Shown one piece after another: positions 56,351-64,000 of a stretch of DNA of 64,000 nt; position 1 is the stretch's first letter; the number at the start of each line of letters is the position of its first letter. The notes beneath the pieces were generated by a model, which was not told the origin of the DNA, did not search any database, and saw only the letters and a program-made list of their open reading frames with translations. Position numbers and translations under genes: made by a program. The DNA lies in assembly GCA_024760905.1 (NCBI GenBank), contig CM045750.1:14736919-14800918 (forward strand). The letters run 5' to 3'. The stretch is from Plotosus lineatus (lineage: Eukaryota; Chordata; Actinopteri; Siluriformes; Plotosidae).

Positions 56351-56716
56351 AATAAATAAGCACTGTGTTTGAACCTTGATCTTTTTACACCATAAGTATG
56401 GCTCAATTCAGTCAGAACACTGGAGAAGTAAAGTATTCCAATTCTACTGTAATGTTGTATATACTCAATAGTTGCTATTGTATATGTAGGCGTTTTAACA
56501 CTTCTTTAAAAGGGTTTCAGGTTTGGGTTACTTGACGAACACTAAGAAGCACTTCACTACGTCATTCTGGACATAATCGGCTTTCAAATGCTCAAACTGT
56601 AAATGTATTCCTTATCAATACGGTTAAATATAAATCCTAATGTATTATAACAGTCAGAAACCATGACACACCTTACATCATCAATTTCTTTTATGTATGA
56701 TGATCTGGTTGTGTTT

Positions 56717-57036
56717 ATGGGGCAGTGGTGGCCTATGGATCGCTGATCCTAGGGTTGGGGGTTCAAGTCCCACTCTCCACAAAGTTGTCACTGTCCCGTC
56801 CCCAAGTGCAGCTAACTGGGTTATCAAAGGCCGGCCATGTCTTTCACTGTCTATGGTGTGAGGTTCATGTAAAAGAACCATTGCTGACTTTCGTAAAGAG
56901 TAGCTGCAAAGCTGTCAGCGTGTTTCTGCCCCTTGCTAATGGGTTGTATCGGGAAGGGCATCCGACGTAAAAACCAAATGTGCAAATCAGACGATTCGCT
57001 GTGGCGAAAAAGCCAAAAGAAGAAGAGAAAGAAAGG
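56717..57036 (+). mobile_element. SINE with tail B, 13-bp TSD
   Basis: Flanks TCTGGTTGTGTTT at 56704-56716 and 57037-57049. Head slightly shortened, body hairpin intact, tail B shortened at its 3' end. Confidence 0.85.
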
Positions 57037-57457
57037 TCTGGTTGTGTTTGAGTTTTGCTCACACACTTTCACTCACTCCTTTGCTGAACCTAAATGTAAA
57101 TGTATAAATGTAAATGTAAATTTGGAAGAATCAATGAGCCTCATGTGCATGTTTTTTGGACTGTGGGAGGAAACTGGAATACACAGAGGAAACCCTCATA
57201 GGGAGGGGGACATGTAAACCCCCCACAAAAATGAATTCTTTCCTTTTAAATGATGACCCAATTTCCCTCCAAATGAACAAAGAAAGGATTCACCAGAAGA
57301 AGATAAAAGTTTTGGAAAGGCCCATCCAGAACTGTGTTAATCTGTAGGGTGACCTGAAGAGGGCGCTGTGAGTTTATATTTATACAGCCAGGTTATTCTA
57401 TATTCTTTATTCGACCAGAAGATAATTCGGTTTGTTTTGCAGTTATATTTCATAGGT

Positions 57458-57790
57458 CAGGTGTGGTGTAGTGGTCAGCATGTCCACTTCACATCAAATG
57501 GTCCCAGGTTCAATTTGTGGGTTCACCGAATGTATTTGTGTGTGAAGGTTGCATTCGTCCGTGCTTGCATGGGTTTCCTCCAGGTCCACTGATTTCCTCC
57601 AACTGTCCAAAGTCTGCACAATAGGCTAATTGGCTGTTCTAAATTGCCCTAGTTGTGAATGTAATTGGCTGTGTGTGTGTGTTGGCCTGCAATGCTCTGA
57701 TGAACTGTTCAGGGTGACCCCTCCCTTTTCCCACTGTTGACTAAGATAGCCTCCAGTCTCCATACAGATCAAGCGGTTGGGTATGAGAGA
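57458..57790 (+). mobile_element. Teleost tRNA-derived SINE (second family), diverged
   Basis: GTGTGGTGTAGTGGTCAGCA, GGTTCAATTTGTGG head; TGGGTTTCCTCCAGG core; TAGTTGTGAATGT tail part. Confidence 0.6.
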
Positions 57791-58130
57791 GAGAAATTTC
57801 ATTAATACACTGTATTAATCCCACATCACCTATTTTTACCTGCTGGTTCAGTGACCTTCAGGTCCCAAACTCACTTTCTGACCATTAAGCCGTGGTTGCC
57901 CCCACAAAAAAAAGTGAAAGGTCACATTAACAGACTGTGGAGCATCTTTTTTTTCCCCACTGTATATTAACACTTAATATTATTTAAATATTATTACTGA
58001 TGTTTAACACCTCAAATAAACCATGAATGAAATAAAAAAAGTACACAAAAAAGGGCAAGAGATACAGCACTCTGTATTCCTCTTAAAAATGTTAAACAGA
58101 GAAAGGGCTCAAATCAAGTTTAAAATCAAG

Positions 58131-58136
58131 TTTATT
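58131..58136 (-). promoter_or_regulatory. Candidate polyadenylation signal of the coiled-coil gene
   Basis: TTTATT on the plus strand gives AATAAA on the transcript, 182 nt after the stop of the coiled-coil gene and past the 3' UTR microsatellite. Confidence 0.45.
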
Positions 58137-58228
58137 GATCTAGGACTGGATTTATCCATCAGATACACAGAAGGGTAAAAGGCTGCAATCTCGTTGCAGT
58201 TTTCGGGAATCTACCACAGGCACTGTGT

Positions 58229-58243
58229 GTGTATATATATATG

Positions 58244-58287
<44 letters not shown>
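58229..58287. repeat. (GT)n microsatellite in the coiled-coil gene 3' UTR
   Basis: TA/GT units then about 20 GT units, between the stop at 58318 and the polyadenylation signal at 58131. Confidence 0.95.
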
Positions 58288-58288
<1 letters not shown>

Positions 58289-58317
58289 AGGAGAAGTTGG
58301 ACTACTGCCCCATGAAC

Positions 58318-58452
58318 TCAGCACCTCCCCTCCCCCTCTGATACAGAGGAATCCTTTTGATTGGTGCAAATCTCGATGTGTGGCTCTTCATTCCTTACTG
58401 GACTCGCTGCAAGGTCTTCTGCCACTTGCTGAGGTAGGCTGGCTAAAAGCTC
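58318..58452 (-). CDS. Coiled-coil gene, terminal exon
   Basis: Acceptor GTGGTAG|GAG, then ELLASLPQQVAEDLAASPVR, then NEEPHIEICTNQKDSSVSEG and EGRC, with stop TGA at 58318-58320. A (TG)n array lies just beyond the stop, inside the 3' UTR. The acceptor lacks a strong pyrimidine tract, so the exact start is less certain. Confidence 0.6.
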   Translation of the reverse strand, partial: ELLASLPQQVAEDLAASPVRNEEPHIEICTNQKDSSVSEGEGRC

Positions 58453-61400
58453 CTACCACAGACATTGTATGTTGAATTATAAATATAGTAATACAGATTT
58501 TATATTAATTTTATACGTTTAGTGTGAAATTTAGCGATCATGGTTTTGTTTGCTGTACGTACGTGCTGCTTTTCTTTGTCACTGCTCTTCAGCGAAGACA
58601 GTAGGTTTTTAGTGAAGGTCTTCAGCTCGTTGTACCTTTTTTTCTGTCTTTCTAGCTCACTCTCAAGGTACTGGACTTCTTCATGCTAAAGATACACATG
58701 GCAGGATACATATCAAACATTTATTATCTTAATTGTTTAATCTTAATTTTTTTTTAATTGTTGTTTTCAAAATGGCTGCAAAATATGTATCAATAAATTA
58801 TACCAATTGGTATACAGTATACTACACCAGAATATTGCAATCTGATCAATCCAATATTCAGGGGTTAAAACATTATTAATTCAAGAGATCTCATAGTTTC
58901 TGATTGGTGGAAAGCCAACAAATAATTCATGATACTGCATCATTGCTATTGGTTAACTTCAACATTTACTGAATGCAGCCATGTTCCTCCTCAGAAATAT
59001 CATATAAAATATCATACATAGAAATATCATATCAGATAGACTGTGGAAGCACTGTGGCTTAAGATGTAAATTTCATTTTATTTCATGATTACTTTTACCA
59101 CTACAAGCATAGACATAGAGATAGATGACCACAACATCAGAAATATTGAGAAAAGTAAATGAAGAGTACAAATCAGGACCACAGTGCTTTATGATATACA
59201 GTGATCCCTCGCTACTTCGCACTTCAATTCATATGGCTCCAGTGCAGGCTTTTTAAAAATATTCATTGAGAAATAAGAAAATTAAGGAAGGGGAAATTTT
59301 TAAGGAAAATGCCGCAAAATAAGGCCAATTATTCAAAAAAAAACCCAAAAAAAAAAAAACCCACTACCTCGCTTGAATAATTCTTCATGTCATACATTAC
59401 TTCATTCAACAATTGCAATATCCTGGGTGGATTAAAATTTGAATTAAAATGACAGACTATATGTGAGGCACTCCACCGAAAGTAGGCGCATGTCGCACAG
59501 ACCACTTTTGAGATAAAGGCCAGAAAAGTAAAAATGGTCCATTTTTATCGAAATTCGGATTTTTGCATCTCTTCTTCTTCTCTTTTCGGCTTTTTCCCGT
59601 TCTCGAGAGTCGCCACAGTGAATCATCTGATTCGCACATTTGATTTGGCATGGGTTTTTATGTTGGATGCCCTTCCTGTCACAACCCTTTAGCAATGGAC
59701 AGAAATACGCTGACGACTTTGCAGCTACTCTTTACGAAAGTCGGCAATGGTTCTTTTACATGCATCGCACCATAGACAGTGAGAGACATGGCCTGCCTTT
59801 GATAACCCAGTTAGCTGCACTGTGGGGACAGTAACAACCCTGTGGGGACTCGAACTCCCAACCTTAGGATCAGCGATCCTGCGCCCTATCCACTAGACCA
59901 CCACAAACTATTAAAACAAATATTCAACTATCACTTGCTCACGTGAAAGCAACTAAAACTCACTAAAAATTTATCTTTTTTCCATTTTTCTGGCGAGTAC
60001 CCTCATAAAACTAGATAAAAACAGTAGCAAAACGTCCTGGTTTTCGTTGCAATTATTCACCAAGTTCAGTATAAGACACACTATAATCCGTACACCAGAA
60101 GAACGGCCGTGAAGTAGTCTCTCCATTTTGGATACTGTTTTGAGATTAAAATGCCGTTTCAGCGAAAAAAAAAAAAGGTTATGAAGACTATATGCTCGTA
60201 AACAATGCAGGCTAGTTTCTAAGGAAGATCTGAAACGAACACACTGATTGGTCAGCTCGGGCTTGCACATGCGCAGTGCCCGTTACACGTTAACTTCTGG
60301 TGTTAACTTCCATGTTCCGATTTACTGCATGCGGAATTTATCTCTGACTTTCTCTTCAATAACAGTCATAAGTTTATTTATAAAATTGTGAATACACAAT
60401 TTCTGGAGAGTGAAATGTCAATACATGTCTAGCAGTATTAGCATATATATTAAATTTGACACGAGAATTGGGCTTTGAAGATGCCGGAATGCTTGACGTT
60501 CTTGAAGATTATTTCGCCGGTGAGTATTTTTCTCTGCATGCAAAATTTGATTATAGAATTTTGATTATTTGATTTATGTATAATCTTCTCTGAACTGGAC
60601 ATGCTGGATCGTGGGTTGTTTAGTTTTGTACGAAAATCGGTCAAGACCTGAAAAATACTTAAATGCTTTTACAGATGAACAAACTGATGATGATGATGCC
60701 AGCTGTGTTGATGAACATTTTGATGTTGATGAAGAAGAGGCATCTGTTAATAAAAGTGTGTATGAGTCAGTTTTGTTGTGTTTGGGATGATGATGTGATC
60801 CTTTCTGCTGAGCAGGATATAGATTAAGATGATAATGATGAGGGCAGAGTTGATGAAGCTCACTTGTGTAAAGAGATCAGAGAGCTTTGTTGTATATTTT
60901 TCTTAATTTCAGTGTGATTTTTTTTGAACCTGACAGTTTTTTTTTCTCATCAGTATCATTTTAAGGCATTTGAACCTTTATATAATGGTCGAAGAGATAC
61001 ATACTGATCTTATCGGAATAAACAGAAATGGAAAAAAAATAGTCGTTTTTTTTTTTCATTTTTTGGGGGTTACCACAGTGACTGACGGGTTTAAAAGGGG
61101 CCTGTTAGATTAAAATGAGGATGATTTCTCTTATCATCTCTTCCTAAAACTTTTCCTAGACATGTTTTCTAAAAGTTTATATGGCTGAGGTGCATAAAAA
61201 TATTTGGTTGCTAAGGACTAATGCTCTTGGAAGAAGGGAAATCTTTGTGCTCATTTTTCTCTAAAACGTCTTTTGAAATTTTTAGTTGAATGCTGACATA
61301 AGAAATGGCATCGCTCGCTCAGTTTTCAATGTATTGACAAACATTTTGCTGTATTTTGCAGCTTTGGGCCTCCTCTAGCTGACTGACTGTGTAAAAAGCT

Positions 61401-63927
61401 CATTTTTCATTTTTGAACCCAAGAGCCTACTTTCAGTGGAGTGGCTCACATATTTTAAAATGCATTATGTAGAATTACAACATTTAGTTTGTGTTACATG
61501 TTTCTGTGTAGTATATACCAAAACAAGATATGAAATCCTAACCTTTTGACATTGTTTTGTTTGACTGGTAGTAGCATTTTATACAGTACATTCAGCTTTC
61601 CTTCATTGGGGCAGTGGTGGTCTAGTGGTATAGGGCGCTGGATCACTGATCCAAAGGTTGGGGGTTCGAGTCCCACTCTCCACAAGGTTGTCACTGCCCC
61701 CCCCCCCCACACACACACACACACACACAGTGCAGCTAATTGGGTTATCAAAGGCGGGCCATGTCTCTCACTGTCTATGGTGTGAGGCATGTAAAAGAAC
61801 CATTGCTGACTTTCCTAAAGAGTAGGCTGCAAAGTCGTCAGCGTGTTTCTGTCCCTTGCTAAAAGGGTTGTGACAGGAAGGGCATCCGACGTAAAAACCT
61901 CTGCCAAATCAAACATGCGAATCAGATGATTCGCTGTGGCGACTCCCGAGTAAAAAGGGAAAAAGCCGAAAGGAAGACAGACAGACATTAACAAGTAGTG
62001 GAAGTAGTAATAGAGGTAGTAGTAATAGTAGAAATAGTAGTAGTAATAGTAGTAGTCAAAGTAATACTAGTAATATTAGTAGTAGTAGTGATAATGACAG
62101 TAATAATGATGATGCTAGTAGTAATAGCAATAGTAGAAGAAGTAGTGGTAACTGTAATAATATTAGTAGCAATAGTAATGGTGGAATAGGAGACGTAATT
62201 GTGGTGGTGGTGGTAGTAGTAATAGTAGTGAGAGAAGTCATAGGAGTAAAAGTAATAGTGATATTAGTAACAGCAGTAGTGGCCTAGTGGTATAGGGCAC
62301 TGGATCACTGATCCAAAGGTTAGGGGTTCGAGCCCCACTCCCCACAAGGTTGTCACCGTCTCCCCAGTGCAGCTAACTGGGTTATTAAAGGCCGGTCATG
62401 TCTCTTACTGTCTATGGTGTGAGGTTCATGTAAAAGAACCATTGCTGACTTTCAACAAGAGTAGGCCGCAAAGCCATCAGCGTGTTTCCACCATGCCAAG
62501 GTGTACTCTGCCCTCGCCCGGAGTTAGCTGGGATGGGAGCCAGCCTCCCTGTGACCCTACTTAGGATTAAGCGGTTACAGAAAATGAGCTGATGATGAAT
62601 GAACAGCAGTAGTAGAAGTAATATCAGGAGCTGGTAGTGATAGTAGAAGTAATAGTTATAGTAGTAGTATTTGTTGTAAAGTAGTAAAAGATAAATCATT
62701 AGAATGAAATTAATATAATAGTTACTATATAATAATTAACTACTTACTTTGTACTCTAAAAGATTATGCATGTGTTCCATACCAGTGGTCAGCACATCAC
62801 TGTCATCGTCGTCATCACCTTCATCCATTATTTCAATCTTCTGTTTAAACATTTAATAGTAAAACATCAAGTCAGGAAGCTAAATAATGGAATAAATATA
62901 TTTACAAAAGGCTTTTAATTATAATATCCATATATTCAGTGTAACAGTATACAGGGATTCCTCGCTACTTTGTGCTTCAATTCATGCGGCTTCAGTGTAT
63001 CGCGTTTTTTTTTTTTTTATATTCGTAGAATTAAAAAAAAAAAGGAAATTAAGGAAGAATATGGAGGAAAGTTAAGGAAAATGCCACAAAAACAAGGCCA
63101 ATTATGCAACAAAAAAAAAACAAACAAAAAAAACAACCCAAAATCTCCCATCAAAACTAGTTACACAGTTGTGAGGTGCGCATCTGAGTGTGTGTTATTT
63201 ATATTTTAGTAACATCTTATGTATTATTTTTGAATGTTTAATTGTTATTATAAGCATTTATAGCGTTGAATATGAATTTATTGATATTATATACACATAT
63301 ACATATACGTATACGTCAGTTGGGCGGGTCCGACTTTGCGGATTTCGATGGTCATGTTGGGATCTCGGTCCCAATTATCTGCGGAAAGTGAGGGATCCCT
63401 GTACTGCAAAATAAAGTCAGTCAGAGAGAGAGAGAGCGAGAGAGAGAGAGAGAGAGAGCACTCTGCAAAAGTCTAAGGAACCCAATTTTTTGGTTTCATC
63501 TTTCATTCATTTTATTTTATGACATGTACAAAAAAAATTGTATTTCAATAAAGAAAGCAGTGTATTACATAAGAGACACTTTTCAGTCAAAAGCGCAATG
63601 ACAGCTGCTGGGCTTTACCTGCAGTCACTGTTTATTCATTATTCCAGAGACCAGATATAAGCAAACATGGATTTCGATGGTCGCGTGGGGATCTCGGTCC
63701 CAATTAACCTCGGAAAGTGAGGGATTCCTGTACACGCTTCAGAAAATGAGTAAATGAATGGAAGTTTATGGAACTGGGAGTTTTAGTAGTCTTGGCCCTA
63801 GCAGATACCAGTGGTATTGCACCTTTCACATTCTCCTTCACATAAAACTCTAATTCAGCACCTTCTAGCTGGAGGAAATGATAACCACCGATATCAATTG
63901 GCATAAACCCCTTGGAATAGCTTGTAA
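58318..63927 (-). CDS. Unrecognised coiled-coil protein gene, 3' part (four exons)
   Basis: Four exons on the minus strand join in frame to 158 codons ending in TGA. In order: a beta-rich segment (SYSKGFMPIDIGGYHFLQLE...), an acidic spacer (EIMDEGDDDDDSDVL), a charged helix with heptad-like spacing (HEEVQYLESELERQKKRYNE, then LKTFTKNLLSSLKSSDKEK), and a polar tail (ELLASLPQQVAEDLAASPVR) ending EGEGRC. The internal junctions are all phase 0 and GT-AG. An AATAAA lies 182 nt past the stop. The gene continues beyond the right edge. It runs head to tail with rps6ka6 (about 5 kb between them). I do not recognise the family and assign no function; the coiled coil suggests an oligomeric or scaffold protein. 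Confidence 0.7.
58563..58685 (-). CDS. Coiled-coil gene, coiled-coil exon
   Basis: HEEVQYLESELERQKKRYNE, then LKTFTKNLLSSLKSSDKEKQ, then H. It is rich in E/K/R, with hydrophobic residues at 3-4 spacing. Acceptor TATCTTTAG|CAT, donor CAC|GTACGT, phase 0 on both sides. Confidence 0.75.
59199..59365. mobile_element. TA-flanked chimeric MITE, left end only
   Basis: CAGTGATCCCTCGCTACTTC after TA, through AAGGAAAATGCCGCAAAATA to a poly-A stretch. The hAT-shared core and the right end are missing. Confidence 0.65.
59462..61451 (+). mobile_element. Large TIR element with split acidic reading frame
   Basis: Inverted ends TATGTGAGGCACTCCACCGA / inverse of TCAGTGGAGTGGCTCACATA. Inside on plus: FEDAGMLDVLEDYFA (60475-60520), donor G|GTGAGT, an intron of about 155 nt, acceptor TTTTACAG|AT, then DEQTDDDDASCVDEHFDVDE and EEASVNKSV. 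Acidic N termini occur in several transposase families. No catalytic core is visible. A tail-B SINE lies near the left end. Confidence 0.45.
59567..59910 (-). mobile_element. SINE with tail B
   Basis: Minus copy: tail B (TTTTATGTTGGATGCCCTTC), hairpin region partly deleted (CTTTTACATGCATC), head with GGGACTCGAACTCCCAACCT. It lies inside the TIR element at 59462-61451. Confidence 0.75.
61606..61980 (+). mobile_element. SINE with tail B
   Basis: Full plus copy with good A-box-like (GTGGTCTAGTGG) and B-box (GGTTCGAGTCC) sequences. A C-run/(AC)n insertion splits head and body at about 61699-61730. Confidence 0.85.
61995..62690. repeat. (AGT)n-type array split by a SINE
   Basis: Imperfect AGT/AAT/GGT triplet array (61995-62274 and about 62605-62680), interrupted by a tail-A SINE. 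In an intron of the coiled-coil gene. Confidence 0.85.
62275..62606 (+). mobile_element. SINE with tail A, inside the AGT array
   Basis: Head GGCCTAGTGGTATAGGGCAC and GGTTCGAGCCC, body, tail A with ATTAAGCGGTTACAG. Flanks share AACAGCAGTAGT, which looks like a 12-bp target duplication. Confidence 0.8.
62748..62840 (-). CDS. Coiled-coil gene, acidic exon
   Basis: KIEIMDEGDDDDDSDVLTTG then MEHMHNLLEYK. Acceptor TTAAACAG|AAG, donor AAA|GTAAGT, phase 0 on both sides. Five consecutive Asp codons (GATGACGACGATGAC) precede the coiled-coil start. Confidence 0.7.
62952..63401. mobile_element. TA-flanked chimeric MITE, full-length
   Basis: TA at 62950-62951 and 63402-63403. Ends CAGGGATTCCTCGCTACTTT and the inverse of GCGGAAAGTGAGGGATCC. 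hAT-shared core present. Confidence 0.8.
63420..63458. repeat. (AG)n microsatellite
   Basis: About 18 AG units with one GC interruption, right of the MITE. Confidence 0.9.
63450..63660. mobile_element. Tc1-type terminal fragment
   Basis: TGCAAAAGTCTAAGGAACCC resembles the terminal motif of another fish Tc1-like group. The rest is not resolved. Confidence 0.35.
63669..63730. mobile_element. Right-end fragment of the TA-flanked chimeric MITE
   Basis: GGATCTCGGTCCCAATTAAC then CTCGGAAAGTGAGGGATTCC, directly downstream of the coiled-coil gene exon at 63809. Confidence 0.65.
63809..63927 (-). CDS. Coiled-coil gene, exon with beta-rich segment
   Basis: Acceptor GATTGTACAG|TT, then TSYSKGFMPIDIGGYHFLQL, then EGAELEFYVKENVKGAIPL, donor CTG|GTATCT. 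The donor is weak but gives the phase 0 needed by the next exon. An earlier GT (GAAAG|GTGCAA) would give phase 1 and break the frame. Confidence 0.6.
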
Positions 63928-64000
63928 CTGTACAATCAAAAAAAAAAAACAAACAAAAAAAAACAATAGTGCAAGAGCATTCGAGACTGATAGAACACCT

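Noticed and set aside
62056..62241. Minus-strand ORF rich in Thr/Leu and plus-strand ORF rich in Val/Ile
   Set aside because: Both are readings of the AGT triplet array.

Overview
The window looks like ray-finned fish (teleost) nuclear DNA. It has one long, vertebrate-type split gene, very dense (CA)n/(TA)n microsatellites, several fish-type tRNA-derived SINE families, L2-like LINE remnants, and many short hAT-, pogo- and Tc1-type DNA transposons. No bacterial, organellar or viral gene organisation is visible. Species cannot be fixed from the sequence alone.

The main gene is on the minus strand from 53131 down to 8002. It has 22 coding exons that join in frame to 740 codons and encode a p90 ribosomal S6 kinase (RSK). 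It has two complete kinase domains with an ERK/PDK1-regulated linker between them. Diagnostic residues in the linker, C-terminal kinase and tail match RSK4 (RPS6KA6) better than RSK1, RSK2 or RSK3. A moderately CpG-rich 5' region lies at about 53060-53460. Candidate 3' processing signals lie below 8002.

Upstream of rps6ka6, also on the minus strand (head to tail), are the last four coding exons of a second gene (63927 to 58318). It has a beta-rich segment, an acidic spacer and a coiled coil, and ends in a clear stop followed by a polyadenylation signal. I do not recognise it. It continues past the right edge.

Layout: 1-330, L2-like LINE 3' end. 330-8001, repeats plus the rps6ka6 3' flank. 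8002-53131, rps6ka6 with repeat-filled introns. 53132-58317, promoter and intergenic repeats. 58318-64000, coiled-coil gene with a large TIR element and a split AGT array in its introns.

Repeats make up much of the non-coding sequence. About 22 copies or fragments belong to one SINE family with a shared tRNA-like head and body. It occurs with two different tails: 'tail A' (ending in AATTAGGATTAAGCGGTT then ATGA repeats, L2-like) and 'tail B' (GGAAGGGCATCCGACGTAAA..., RTE-like). A second abundant group is a TA-flanked MITE with pogo-like ends whose core is shared with a hAT element. The most interesting leads are the SINE tail exchange, the chimeric MITE, a candidate alternative first/cassette exon of rps6ka6 at 47337-47396, TG microsatellites next to rps6ka6 splice sites, an exon-like segment trapped between inverted repeats at 5609-6208, and the unrecognised coiled-coil gene.
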